Positions 1-7,773 of a DNA stretch of 21,020 nucleotides are shown here, piece after piece. The DNA is taken from contig CAYSLC010000083.1 of the NCBI GenBank assembly GCA_964431545.1, positions 1-21,020 on the forward strand. Direction: 5' to 3'. The position numbers and the translations under genes were made by a program. This stretch comes from CAYSLC01 sp964431545 (GTDB lineage Bacteria; Desulfobacterota; Desulfobacteria; Desulfobacterales; JAABSP01). Each line of letters starts with the position of its first letter. The stretch's first letter is position 1. The notes below the pieces were generated by a model. It ran no database searches, was not told the origin of the DNA, and saw only the letters and a program-made list of their open reading frames with translations.

Positions 1-77
<77 letters not shown>

Positions 78-105
78 GCGCTCCGACGCCGGTTGGGGGA
101 TCGGT

Positions 106-126
106 TTCGTTAACGAACAAGGAGGG
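106..126 (+). promoter_or_regulatory. 12-bp palindrome and ribosome binding site before the first gene
   Basis: Bases 106-117 form the perfect palindrome TTCGTTAACGAA. It is followed directly by a strong Shine-Dalgarno sequence, AAGGAGGG at 119-126, four bases before the ATG at 131. The ribosome site is convincing and fixes the start. The palindrome could be a repressor operator or chance; no promoter hexamers can be judged because the poly-C artefact begins just upstream. Confidence 0.5.
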
Positions 127-130
127 ATCG

Positions 131-526
131 ATGGGAAGGATCTGTATTTCGCTGACTCTCTGCCTCGGCTTGCTGGCCTCGCCGGCCGCCGCCGGGATCA
201 TCCCGCCGGGGACCTACAAACAGGTGGACGTGATCCCGGAGAGCCGGGGAACATGCCCCACCTGCACCGTCACGGTGGAGCAGGTGACCCCCCATATCAT
301 CCAGATCGAATCCGGGGAGGATTGGGTCGCCTTCGCCACCTACGACGAGGACGAGGGGGTCTACAGCGGGTTCCGGGAGTGGCTGGCCCATAAGGGGGGG
401 CTCTACGAGAATCTCCTTTTCTTCATCACCGTCACCTATGACAAGGAGAGCGGCACCATCACCTTGAGCCACGAGCTGGAGAAGGAGGAGACCTACGTGA
501 TCAAGTACCGGCCCGTGGAGAAGTGA
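131..526 (+). CDS. Small secreted protein of unknown function
   Basis: This 131-residue protein starts at an ATG behind a strong AAGGAGGG site. Residues 1-21 look like a Sec signal peptide: one Arg, a hydrophobic core, and an A-A-A/G cleavage site near residue 21. The mature protein of about 110 residues has a CPTC pair at 42-45, which could form a disulfide or bind metal, and alternating hydrophobic stretches suggesting a beta-rich fold. I do not recognise the family. It is the only plus-strand gene in the left half and converges on lipA, leaving 34 bases between the stops. A periplasmic or surface location is inferred from the signal peptide. Its promoter may lie in the artefactual or missing sequence to the left. 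Confidence 0.75.
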   Translation: MGRICISLTLCLGLLASPAAAGIIPPGTYKQVDVIPESRGTCPTCTVTVEQVTPHIIQIESGEDWVAFATYDEDEGVYSGFREWLAHKGGLYENLLFFITVTYDKESGTITLSHELEKEETYVIKYRPVEK

Positions 527-555
527 TCCCCGTCGGCCGGGCCCGGAGGGGAATC
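525..555. terminator. Possible bidirectional hairpin between convergent genes
   Basis: The short gap between the secreted protein gene and lipA contains GATCCCC at 525-531 and GGGGAATC at 548-555, which pair with one bulge. They enclose the GC palindrome CCGGGCCCGG. The position between convergent stops fits a shared terminator, but neither strand has a T-tract, so this would not be a classical intrinsic terminator. Confidence 0.3.
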
Positions 556-560
556 GGCCC

Positions 561-1493
561 TTACCGCCCGGCCGCGTGCATCTCCCCGGCACGGTAGGAG
601 CTTCGCACGAAGGGGCCGCACGCCGCCTCGGCGAACCCCATCTCCAGGGCCTCCTTCCGCCATTGATCGAAGGCCTCCGGGGAGATGTACCGGGCCACCG
701 GCAGGTGGTCCCGGCTCGGCTGGAGGTATTGCCCGAGGGTCAGGTACCGGCAGCCGGCCTCCAGGAGTGCCCCCAGGGTCCGCCGGATCTCGTCGTCGGT
801 CTCCCCCAGGCCGAGCATCATCCCCGACTTGGCCGGGATCCGGGGCGTCCATGCCCCCGCCCGCCGCAACAGTTCCAGGGATCGCCGGTAGTCGGCCCGG
901 GGCCTCGCCACGGGGTAGAGCCGGGGGACGGTCTCGATGTTGTGGTTGAGGACGTCGGGCCGGGCCGACAGCACGGTCTCCAGGGCCGCCTCATCCCCCT
1001 GGAAGTCGGGGATCAGGACCTCCACCAGGGCCCCGGGGATCCGGTCCCGGATCCGGCGGATGGTCCCGGCGAAATGGCCGGCCCCGCCGTCGGGCAGGTC
1101 GTCCCGGGTCACCGAGGTGACCACCACGTACCGGAGGCCCATCCGTTCGGCCGCCTCGGCCACCCGCCGGGGTTCCTCGGGGTCGGGAAGCCCCTCCGGG
1201 CCGGGTTTCACGTTGCAGAACCGGCAGTCCCGGGTACACCGCGACCCCAGGATCAGGAAGGTGGCGGTCCGGTTGGAGAAGCACTCGAACTGGTTGGGGC
1301 ACTTGGCCTCCTGGCAGACGGTGTGGAGCCCCCCCTCCCGGATCAGGGACCGGACCATCCCGTACTCGGCGGCCGTGGGCAGCCGCCGGGTCAGCCAGCG
1401 GGGCTTGCGGACCCGGGGGCCGGGGCCGCCGCTCGTTGTCACCCCCTCCCGTCCATCTTCCATATGGAATCCATTGCCCTTTCCATCGTCCAT
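561..1493 (-). CDS. lipA: Lipoyl synthase
   Basis: This 310-residue radical SAM enzyme inserts two sulfur atoms into octanoyl groups bound to carrier proteins such as GcvH, giving the lipoyl cofactor. Both cluster motifs are present: the auxiliary cluster motif CQEAKCPNQFEC (Cx4Cx5C) near residues 60-71 and the radical SAM motif CTRDCRFC (Cx3Cx2C) near 86-93. The C-terminal R-S-S-Y serine that ligates the auxiliary cluster is also present. Length is normal. The chosen ATG has a GGAG site upstream; a second ATG ten codons in (at 1463) is an alternative, as the first 25 residues are unlike the family core. It is the last gene of the gcv-lip operon, 55 bases after lipB, so the glycine cleavage carrier and its lipoylation enzymes are probably co-expressed. 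Confidence 0.96.
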   Translation of the reverse strand: MDDGKGNGFHMEDGREGVTTSGGPGPRVRKPRWLTRRLPTAAEYGMVRSLIREGGLHTVCQEAKCPNQFECFSNRTATFLILGSRCTRDCRFCNVKPGPEGLPDPEEPRRVAEAAERMGLRYVVVTSVTRDDLPDGGAGHFAGTIRRIRDRIPGALVEVLIPDFQGDEAALETVLSARPDVLNHNIETVPRLYPVARPRADYRRSLELLRRAGAWTPRIPAKSGMMLGLGETDDEIRRTLGALLEAGCRYLTLGQYLQPSRDHLPVARYISPEAFDQWRKEALEMGFAEAACGPFVRSSYRAGEMHAAGR

Positions 1494-1548
1494 TTCACCG
1501 GCTCCATGGGCCGCGTCCCTTTCGGCGCGGGGCTTCGCTCTCAGCCCG

Positions 1549-2232
1549 TCACCCGATCCGCTCCCGGAGGTCGTCGAGGCCGATGGGAACCCCCTCCCGG
1601 CCCAGCAGCGCCGCCAGGTGGCGTTTGAGGTCCTTCCGAACCCCTCCCATCTCCAATTCCCGGCCGAGTTCCGCGGCCATGGAAGTCATCCGGACGTTCC
1701 GGAGCCCGCAGGGGTTGATCCAGGTGAAGGGGGTCAGATCGGTGTTGACGTTGAGGGCCAGGCCGTGGCAGGTGATCCCCCGGCTCACGGTGATGCCGAT
1801 GGACCCCAGTTTCCGGTCCCCCACCCAGACCCCCCGGTTTCTCTCGTCCCCGGCGGCGGCGATCCCCTGGTCGGCGGCGGTCTCCGCCATGGCGCGTTCC
1901 AGGCCGGCCACGTACCCCTTCACCGACAGGCCCAGGGCGGTCAGGTCGAGGAGCGGATAGGCCACCAACTGCCCCGGGCCGTGGAAGGTGATGTTCCCCC
2001 CCCGGTCGATCTGGACCACCCGGACGGACCGTTCCGCCAGAAACGCCTCGGTGGCGGCCAGGTTCTCCCGGCCGCCGTTTCTCCCCAGGGTGAAGACCGG
2101 GGGGTGTTCCAGGGCCACCACCACGTCATCCTTCAATCGCCCCGCCTTCCGGGCCCCCACGATCTCCCGCTGGAGGTCCAGGGCCTCCCCGTAGTCGGTG
2201 AGCGGGAGATCGATCCAGAGCCAGGGGCTCAT
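1549..2232 (-). CDS. lipB: Lipoyl(octanoyl) transferase
   Basis: This 227-residue cytoplasmic enzyme transfers octanoate from acyl carrier protein to the lipoyl domain lysine of target proteins, the step before lipoyl synthase. Visible family signatures are RGGNITFHGPGQ near 77-88, the catalytic lysine in RKLGSIGI (K141), and the catalytic cysteine in NPCGL (C175). Length is typical. It begins 22 bases after the gcvPB stop and lies 55 bases before lipA. Placing lipB and lipA straight after the glycine cleavage genes implies that GcvH is their main or most urgent substrate here. No lipoate ligase gene is visible in the window, so lipoylation by this route would be de novo. Confidence 0.96.
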   Translation of the reverse strand: MSPWLWIDLPLTDYGEALDLQREIVGARKAGRLKDDVVVALEHPPVFTLGRNGGRENLAATEAFLAERSVRVVQIDRGGNITFHGPGQLVAYPLLDLTALGLSVKGYVAGLERAMAETAADQGIAAAGDERNRGVWVGDRKLGSIGITVSRGITCHGLALNVNTDLTPFTWINPCGLRNVRMTSMAAELGRELEMGGVRKDLKRHLAALLGREGVPIGLDDLRERIG

Positions 2233-2254
2233 GACGCGGGGCGGGCGCCGTCCG

Positions 2255-3715
2255 TCACGCCAAACCGCACAACTGGGGCTTTCGGGCCGCCGCGGTCTCG
2301 TCCAGCCGGCGGACCTTGGGGCTGGTGGGGGCCTCCCGGAGCACGTCGGGGTCCGTCTCGGCCTCCCGGGCGATGTTCCGGAACGCCTCGATGAACTGGT
2401 CGAGGCTCTCCTTGGGCTCCGTCTCGGTGGGCTCCACCATGATCGACCCGTGGACCACCAGGGGAAAGTAGACGGTGGGCGGGTGGAACCCGTAGTCCAT
2501 CAGCCGCTTGGCCATGTCGAGGGTGGTGATCTTGTGGGGCTCCTGGTACTTGTCGGTGAAGACGCATTCGTGCATGCACGGCCGGTCAAAGGGCAGGTGG
2601 AGGACGTCCTTGAGCCGCTCCTTGATGTAGTTGGCGGCGAGCACCGCGTGCTGGCTGACCCGCTTCAGGTCCCGGCCCATGGAGAGGATGTAGCAGTACG
2701 CCCGGATCAGGATGGCGAAGTTGCCGTGGAAGGCGTGGATCTTTCCGATGGACTGGGGCCGGTCGTAGTCGAAGCGGTACCGGCCGTTCTCCTCGATGAT
2801 CCGGGGGACCGGCAAAAAGGGCGCCAGGTGCTCCCGGACGCAGACCGGGCCCGCCCCCGGACCGCCGCCGCCGTGGGGGGTGGAGAAGGTCTTGTGGAGG
2901 TTGAGGTGGACGGCGTCGATGCCCACCGCCCCCATCTTGACCGCCCCCATCACCGCGTTGAGGTTGGCCCCGTCGCAGTAGACCAGGCCGCCCCGGTCGT
3001 GGACGATCCGGGCGATCCCCTTGATGTTCTCCTCGAAGAGCCCCAGGGTGTTGGGGTTGGTCACCATGATGCCGGCGGTGTCCGTGTCCATGAGCTGGTC
3101 CACGGCCGATTCGGTGAGGACCCCGTCCGGGCCCGACGCGACCGGGACCGAGGCGTACCCGCAAAGGGTGGCGCTGGCCGGGTTGGTGCCGTGGGCCGTG
3201 TCCGGGATCAGGATCTTCGACCGGGTCTCCCCCTTGCTGGCATGGAAGGCGTGGAAGAGGAGCATGGCGGTCAGCTCGCCGTGGGCCCCGGCGGCCGGCT
3301 GGAGGGTGGTGGCGTCCATGCCGGTCACCTCGTTGAGGAACCCCTCCAGCTCGAACATCAGCCGGAGGGTCCCCTGGGCGAGTTCCGGGGGCAGCAGGGG
3401 GTGGGCCCCGGCGAAACCCGGCAGGGACGAGAGCTTCTCGTTGATCTTGGGGTTGTACTTCATGGTGCAGGAGCCCAGGGGGTACATCCCCGTGTCCACC
3501 CCGAAGTTCCATTGGGACAGACGGGTGAAGTGGCGGACCACGTCCACTTCGCTCAGGTCCGGAAAGTCGGGGCCGTCCCCCTCCACCTCCGGGGCGGGCG
3601 GGGCCGGCGGCACGTCCGGATCGGGCAGGGAGATGCCGCACCGGCCCGGCCGGCTCTTCTCCCAGAGCAGGGGTTCGTTGAGGATCAATCCGGTGGTTCC
3701 GGCGGTCTCGGTCAT
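2255..3715 (-). CDS. gcvPB: Glycine dehydrogenase (decarboxylating) subunit 2, P-protein beta
   Basis: This 486-residue protein is the catalytic C-terminal half of the split P protein. With subunit 1 it decarboxylates glycine using pyridoxal phosphate and passes the aminomethyl group to lipoyl-GcvH. The PLP lysine is K275 in HLNLHKTF, followed by the glycine-rich PHGGGGPGAGP loop; PDTAHGTNPAS near 171-181 and MYPLGSCTMKYNP near 77-89 are also family hallmarks. The reading frame stays open far upstream, but that part is a shadow of gcvPA. The ATG at 3715 was chosen because it overlaps the gcvPA stop as ATGA and gives the usual family length. The overlap implies translational coupling, suiting a one-to-one heteromer. 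The last 30 residues are poorly conserved. Confidence 0.96.
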   Translation of the reverse strand: MTETAGTTGLILNEPLLWEKSRPGRCGISLPDPDVPPAPPAPEVEGDGPDFPDLSEVDVVRHFTRLSQWNFGVDTGMYPLGSCTMKYNPKINEKLSSLPGFAGAHPLLPPELAQGTLRLMFELEGFLNEVTGMDATTLQPAAGAHGELTAMLLFHAFHASKGETRSKILIPDTAHGTNPASATLCGYASVPVASGPDGVLTESAVDQLMDTDTAGIMVTNPNTLGLFEENIKGIARIVHDRGGLVYCDGANLNAVMGAVKMGAVGIDAVHLNLHKTFSTPHGGGGPGAGPVCVREHLAPFLPVPRIIEENGRYRFDYDRPQSIGKIHAFHGNFAILIRAYCYILSMGRDLKRVSQHAVLAANYIKERLKDVLHLPFDRPCMHECVFTDKYQEPHKITTLDMAKRLMDYGFHPPTVYFPLVVHGSIMVEPTETEPKESLDQFIEAFRNIAREAETDPDVLREAPTSPKVRRLDETAAARKPQLCGLA

Positions 3716-5049
3716 GTCGTCACCTCCTTGACCAGGGCGTCCAGGTCGGCCTTTGCGTGGATCTCGGTGGCGCAGAAGACGTAATGGTCGGCCAGCTCCG
3801 GGTAGTCGCATTCCACGGGGTGGCCGGCCACGATCCCCCGGGCCGCCAGCTTCTGGTGGGCGGCCCCGAATCCCTTGGGGAACCGGGCCACGAACTCGTT
3901 GAAGGTGGGCCGGGAGAAGGGGATCTCCACGCCGGCGTCGGTCAGGGCCGCCTTGAGGTATTCGGCCTTGTCCCGGTTGAGCCGGGCGAGCTTCCGGATC
4001 CCGGTGCCCCCCAGGGAGGCCATGTACATGGTCGACATGGTGGCGCACAGCCCCTGGTTGGAGCAGATGTTGGAGGTCGCCTTCTCCCGGCGGATGTGCT
4101 GCTCCCGGGTGGCCAGGGTGAGCACGAACCCCCGTTTCCCGTCCCGGTCCGTGGTCTGGCCGATGAGCCGCCCCGGCATGTTCCGGACGTACTTGTTGAG
4201 GGCCGTGAACATCCCCAGGCCGGGGCCGCCGAAGGACTGGGGGATCCCCAGGCTCTGCCCCTCGCCGCAGGCGATGTCCGCCCCCTGGCTGCCGGGGTTC
4301 TTGAGGAGCCCGAAGGCGAGGGGCTCGGTAAAGCCGGCCACCAGGAGGGCCCCAAGCCCGTGGGCCGCGTCGGCGGCGGCCTTGAGGTCCTCCACGCACC
4401 CGAAGTAGTTGGGGGACTGGATCCCCACCGCCGCCAGGCCGTCGATCCCCTCCAGGCCGGAGAGGTCGGTGGACCCGTCGGACAGCAGGGGCAGTTCGAT
4501 GATCCGGTAGCCGGTGGGGCCGAAGTAGGTCCGGACCACCCGCCGGTAATGGGGGTGGATCAGCCGGGAGACGGCCACGGTGGTCCGTTTCCCCTTGGCG
4601 ATCCGGATGGCCATGAGCAGGGCCTCGGCCAGGGCCGACGCCCCGTCGTACATGGAGGCGTTGGCCACCTCCATGCCCAGCAGCCGGGTGGCCAGCGTCT
4701 GGTACTCGAAGATCGCCTGGAGGGTCCCCTGGCTGATCTCCGGCTGGTAGGGGGTGTAGGCGGTGCAGAACTCCGACCGGCTGATCAGGTAGGGCACGGT
4801 GGCCGGGATGTGGTGGGGGTAGCTGCCGGCCCCCACGAAGACTTTGGCATCGGGCGGCACGGTCATGGTGGAGGCCAGGGCCGCCATGTGCGCGCCCAGC
4901 TCCCATTCGGTCTTGGCCGGGGGAAGGTCGAGTTCCCCCTGGAAACGGCAGTCTCCGGGGATGGCGGCGAAGAGGTCGTCGAGACTTGCCGCGCCCACCG
5001 CCCGGAGCATCTGGGCCACGTCGGCGTCGGTATGGGGCAGGTATCTCAT
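3712..5049 (-). CDS. gcvPA: Glycine dehydrogenase (decarboxylating) subunit 1, P-protein alpha
   Basis: This 445-residue protein is the N-terminal half of the split P protein, the form found in many anaerobes and Gram-positives rather than the fused form of E. coli. It begins MRYLPHTD, as is typical of the family, and carries FVGAGSYPHHIP near 71-82 and FCTAYTPYQPEISQGTLQ near 94-111. It lacks the PLP lysine, which is on subunit 2. The ATG at 5049 is two bases past the gcvH stop; longer versions of this frame only run into gcvH. It overlaps gcvPB by four bases. The tight packing suggests that GcvH and both P subunits are made from one message. Confidence 0.96.
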   Translation of the reverse strand: MRYLPHTDADVAQMLRAVGAASLDDLFAAIPGDCRFQGELDLPPAKTEWELGAHMAALASTMTVPPDAKVFVGAGSYPHHIPATVPYLISRSEFCTAYTPYQPEISQGTLQAIFEYQTLATRLLGMEVANASMYDGASALAEALLMAIRIAKGKRTTVAVSRLIHPHYRRVVRTYFGPTGYRIIELPLLSDGSTDLSGLEGIDGLAAVGIQSPNYFGCVEDLKAAADAAHGLGALLVAGFTEPLAFGLLKNPGSQGADIACGEGQSLGIPQSFGGPGLGMFTALNKYVRNMPGRLIGQTTDRDGKRGFVLTLATREQHIRREKATSNICSNQGLCATMSTMYMASLGGTGIRKLARLNRDKAEYLKAALTDAGVEIPFSRPTFNEFVARFPKGFGAAHQKLAARGIVAGHPVECDYPELADHYVFCATEIHAKADLDALVKEVTT

Positions 5050-5051
5050 CT

Positions 5052-5456
5052 CTACAGTCCTTTCAGCATCTCCAGGTAGGCCCCTTTGTCCATCAGGGCG
5101 TCGTATTCCGTCGGATCCGCCGGTTCGATCTCGATGATCCATCCGGCGTCGTAGGGATCGTTGTTGACCCGCTCCGGTTCGTCCGACAGGGCCTCGTTGA
5201 TGTCCACCACCTTCCCGCCCAGGGGCATGAAGAGTTCCGAGACCGCCTTGGTCGACTCCAGGGAGCCGAAGGCCTCCTCCTTGTCGAACTCGTCGCCCAG
5301 CTCGGGCAGCTCCACGAAGACGATGTCCCCGAGCTGGTCCTGGGCGTAGTCGGTGATGCCGATCTTGACCTTCCCGCCCTCCTTCCTCGCCCATTCGTGG
5401 TCCTTGGCGTACCGGATGTCCTCCTTCAACGTCAGTTCGCTGATCTCTTTTGCCAT
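5052..5456 (-). CDS. gcvH: Glycine cleavage system H protein
   Basis: This 134-residue lipoyl carrier shuttles the aminomethyl group from the P protein to the T protein and returns the reduced lipoyl arm to the L protein. The lipoylation site is K70 in GSLESTKAVSEL, and the N-terminal Y-x-K-D-H-E-W segment (16-22) is characteristic. Length is normal. The ATG follows an AGGAGG-like site (GGAGGGACC on the coding strand). It lies 37 bases after gcvT and two bases before gcvPA. The lipB and lipA genes later in the operon would modify K70. Confidence 0.97.
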   Translation of the reverse strand: MAKEISELTLKEDIRYAKDHEWARKEGGKVKIGITDYAQDQLGDIVFVELPELGDEFDKEEAFGSLESTKAVSELFMPLGGKVVDINEALSDEPERVNNDPYDAGWIIEIEPADPTEYDALMDKGAYLEMLKGL

Positions 5457-5493
5457 GGTCCCTCCTCCGTGGTTTGGTTGGTTTTCGCTTCGG

Positions 5494-6759
5494 TCAGACC
5501 ATCTCTTTCAATGGTTTTCGCGCGGTGCGGTCCGGACGGACGTCCGCCTCGATCCGGACCCGGATCCGCCGGCGGGCGTCGGCGAGTTCCACCTCCCCGC
5601 CGGGGGAGAGGGGGCCTTCCACCTTGACGAACCCGCAGCACAGGCCCTTGATCTTGCAGGTTTCGGGTCGATCCGGGCTGGCGACGCTGTAGATCCGGCC
5701 GTCGCACCGGCCGATCCCCATGTCGGTGGCGCAGGTGAGGACGGTGCCGATCTCCCGGCCCTCGGCGTCCTGGACCGTCGCGGGAAGGGAGACCTTCCGG
5801 AGGTCCGAGCCGGCAAAGGGGAAGGTGTAGGGCGCGTCCCCGGCGTCGCGCAGGGCCTGGTCGCCGATGAAGGACTTGGTGAAGCCGGTCTGGTCCGGCG
5901 TGTAGGGCAGGGCGAAGGGCCAGGGATTCCGGATGAAGGGCCAGCCCCCGATGTCCTGGTGGGAGAGGGGGAGCACGGCCCCGGCCCGCAGGGAGTCCCG
6001 GGCCGCCAGCCCGCAGGGGATGAGACCGGACGCCTCTCCGGCCGACAGGACCGCGTCCCAGAGAGGGGGGAAGTGCTCCGGCGCGACGAAGATCTCGAAC
6101 CCGAACTCGCCGGTGTAGCCGGTCCGGGAGAGGAGGATCGGGGTGCCGTCGGTCAGCCGGACCGCGTCGGCCCCGGGCCCCGCCGGGTCGAAGTGGCCCT
6201 TGAAGGAGAAGTAGGGCATCTTGTCGAAGACCGTCTCCGGGGAGGCCAGGATCGTCCGCAGGATCTTGGCGGACAGGGGGCCCTGGATGTCCATCTTCCC
6301 CAGGTTGTCGGTGAGATCGGTGATCCGGACGTCGGCCCCGTCCCGGTGGGCCTCGATGTGGCCGGCGATCGTCGGTCCCATGCCGGCGTTGACCACCACC
6401 ATGTAACGGTCATTGGCGATCTGGAAGACGATGGCGTCGTCGATGACGTGGCCCCCCTCGTCGAGGAAGGCCCCGTAGACGCACCGGCCGGGGAAGAGCG
6501 GTTTGCCGTCCTTGCCGATGCACCGGTCCAGGTCGTTGGTGAAGCAGCGCTGGAGGAGGTCCCGGGCGCCCGGGCCGTCGGCCAGAACCGTGGCCATGTG
6601 GCTGGTGTCGAAGATCCCGGCGCGGGTCAGGACGGCCAGGTGTTCGTTCTTGGCCGAGGCGTACCACAGGGGCATCTCATATCCGCCGAAGTCGGCCATG
6701 GTGGCCCCGAGGGCGGTGTGCCGGCCGTGAAGGAGGGTTTTCTTGGATGGATTGGCCAT
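5494..6759 (-). CDS. gcvT: Glycine cleavage system aminomethyltransferase (T protein), long variant
   Basis: This 421-residue folate-dependent enzyme releases ammonia from aminomethyl-lipoyl-GcvH and forms 5,10-methylene-tetrahydrofolate. Family features include the N-terminal L-H-x-x-H-T-A-L-G-A-T-M-A-D-F-G-G-Y region (10-27), the folate-site aspartates in VIDDAIV (105-111), and LLSRTGYTGEFGFEI (209-223). It is about 55 residues longer than E. coli GcvT, and the segment after GLAARDSLR (250-258) reads AVLPLSHQDIGGWPFIRNPW, not the usual short glycine/methionine-rich turn. The start is fixed by AGGAGG seven bases upstream. It is first in the operon, behind a promoter with an overlapping inverted repeat. 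Being inside a full gcv operon makes T protein by far the best call; a related folate-binding demethylase is less likely. Confidence 0.92.
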   Translation of the reverse strand: MANPSKKTLLHGRHTALGATMADFGGYEMPLWYASAKNEHLAVLTRAGIFDTSHMATVLADGPGARDLLQRCFTNDLDRCIGKDGKPLFPGRCVYGAFLDEGGHVIDDAIVFQIANDRYMVVVNAGMGPTIAGHIEAHRDGADVRITDLTDNLGKMDIQGPLSAKILRTILASPETVFDKMPYFSFKGHFDPAGPGADAVRLTDGTPILLSRTGYTGEFGFEIFVAPEHFPPLWDAVLSAGEASGLIPCGLAARDSLRAGAVLPLSHQDIGGWPFIRNPWPFALPYTPDQTGFTKSFIGDQALRDAGDAPYTFPFAGSDLRKVSLPATVQDAEGREIGTVLTCATDMGIGRCDGRIYSVASPDRPETCKIKGLCCGFVKVEGPLSPGGEVELADARRRIRVRIEADVRPDRTARKPLKEMV

Positions 6760-6951
6760 GGTGTGTCCTCCTGAATGGAACGGTTTGGGGAAAACCTTTT
6801 CTATATCCTACCCATGGAAGACGGTTCCGGCGTTCCGCAGCCGCCAAGCCATTGCATTGTACCATACCAGTACAAAATTCAAAAAAAATTCCGACGGGTC
6901 ACCGCGATTTTTTTTTTATCCTGGTATCGAATTTTGGGGAGGTCCATTTTT
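6760..6951 (-). other. 192-base leader and promoter region of the gcv operon
   Basis: This gap separates the DUF4184 gene stop from gcvT. It is much more AT-rich than its surroundings, with T-runs near 6881-6888 and 6908-6917 as read on the complementary strands. It contains one promoter-operator (listed separately) and a roughly 90-base untranslated leader. I searched by eye for the glycine riboswitch that often precedes gcvT and did not see its conserved core. A short stem GGTTT/AAACC with loop TCCCC lies about 20 bases before the ribosome site AGGAGG. Confidence 0.6.
6856..6882 (-). promoter_or_regulatory. Extended -10 promoter with overlapping 19-bp inverted-repeat operator
   Basis: On the minus strand the sequence reads TTGAAT (6882-6877), a 15-16 base spacer, then TG-G-TACAAT, an extended -10 with hexamer 6861-6856. 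The spacer and -10 are covered by a perfect inverted repeat, TTGTAC-N7-GTACAA at 6857-6875. A repressor there would cover the -10 and block RNA polymerase. The shape (about 19 bp, 6-bp arms) fits a dimeric GntR- or TetR-type regulator, but no regulator gene is in the window. The predicted start lies near 6849, giving a leader of about 90 bases before gcvT. Confidence 0.5.
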
Positions 6952-7755
6952 TCAAGGAGGGATCCCTTCGGATCGATCCGTCCGGCCGATCGTCAAGCGC
7001 CAATGGAGGCTGAAGAGGACCGCCGCCGCAAGGATTCCCGGAACCCCCATGAGCACGCTGTTTTTGACGAAGAGATACCCTTTGGCGAAGCCGCCCGGAA
7101 GCGCCCGGACTTCGACGGCGCCGTAAATCATTCCGATGAAAACGCCCGACCCCGCGATCCCGGCGATGATGGTGTATTTCATCGGTTCGGAGAACCGCTG
7201 GACGGGGGGAGACGGAGAGGGATGCGTTCTCCGGTACCAGCGGCGGTACCAATGGATCAGGAAGATCCCGCCCGCCAGGGTGCCCCCGTGCTGCAGGAGG
7301 GTATAGAGCCGGATCCGGTGGTCTTGGACGGCGACCACCGGGGCCTGCAAAGCCGGCCACCGCTGAACGAACCAGCCGTATTCGTGGGTGGCGGCATCCC
7401 AGAGAACATGGGTGACGGCGCCGATCCAGATGGAGAGGAGGATGATCCCCCACCGGGAGATCGTGTCCAGCGGCGGCGTCTCCACCCGGTGGAGACGCCG
7501 TTGGTGGGCGACGGGCAGCAGGGAGAGGAGCGGGCGTCTCAGCAGCAGGTGGAAGAGCAGGAAGATGGCGGCGCCGGCGGGGATGCAGAACAGGAACAAT
7601 CCCCGGGGGGAATGGGCGAACGCCACGTCGGTGGACAGATGGAGAAAGGACTCGACATCGGGCGCCATGCTGCCGATGACCAGGGCCGAGAGGACGAGCC
7701 CGCGATTTTTGGCCAGCGGGATGACGGCCGCGGGATGGGAGAAGGTGAACGGCAT
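6952..7755 (-). CDS. DUF4184 family membrane protein
   Basis: This 267-residue integral membrane protein starts MPFTFSHPAAVIPL, the signature opening of DUF4184, a family of unknown biochemical function. Further conserved polar motifs are GSMAPDVE (28-35), HSPRGL (48-53) and HVLWDAATHEYGWF (116-129). These His/Asp motifs at membrane edges recall the YdjM/DUF457 metal-dependent membrane hydrolases, so a metal site is plausible but unproven. Likely transmembrane helices lie near 18-30, 52-73, 103-120, 152-169, 194-212 and 233-250. The start lies 18 bases after the HEAT-like gene stop, with no obvious Shine-Dalgarno sequence, which suggests translational coupling. It is probably the last gene of the minus-strand run that begins with the signalling genes. 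Confidence 0.8.
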   Translation of the reverse strand: MPFTFSHPAAVIPLAKNRGLVLSALVIGSMAPDVESFLHLSTDVAFAHSPRGLFLFCIPAGAAIFLLFHLLLRRPLLSLLPVAHQRRLHRVETPPLDTISRWGIILLSIWIGAVTHVLWDAATHEYGWFVQRWPALQAPVVAVQDHRIRLYTLLQHGGTLAGGIFLIHWYRRWYRRTHPSPSPPVQRFSEPMKYTIIAGIAGSGVFIGMIYGAVEVRALPGGFAKGYLFVKNSVLMGVPGILAAAVLFSLHWRLTIGRTDRSEGIPP

Positions 7756-7773
7756 GGGGTCGAAAGGTTGAGG

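Noticed and set aside
2198..3784. Long plus-strand frames antisense to gcvPB, gcvPA, cinA, the kinase and the acyl-CoA synthetase genes
   Set aside because: High GC content leaves antisense frames open. Their translations are low-complexity (Gly, Pro, Arg, Val, Asp) without domains, and the opposite strand encodes clear enzymes.
2255..4906. An 883-codon minus-strand frame ending with gcvPB
   Set aside because: Everything upstream of the ATG at 3715 is an out-of-frame reading of gcvPA. The gcvPB protein alone has the expected length.
6760..6951. Glycine riboswitch before gcvT
   Set aside because: The conserved glycine aptamer core was not found by eye on the minus strand; the leader is only about 90 bases, too short for a tandem aptamer.
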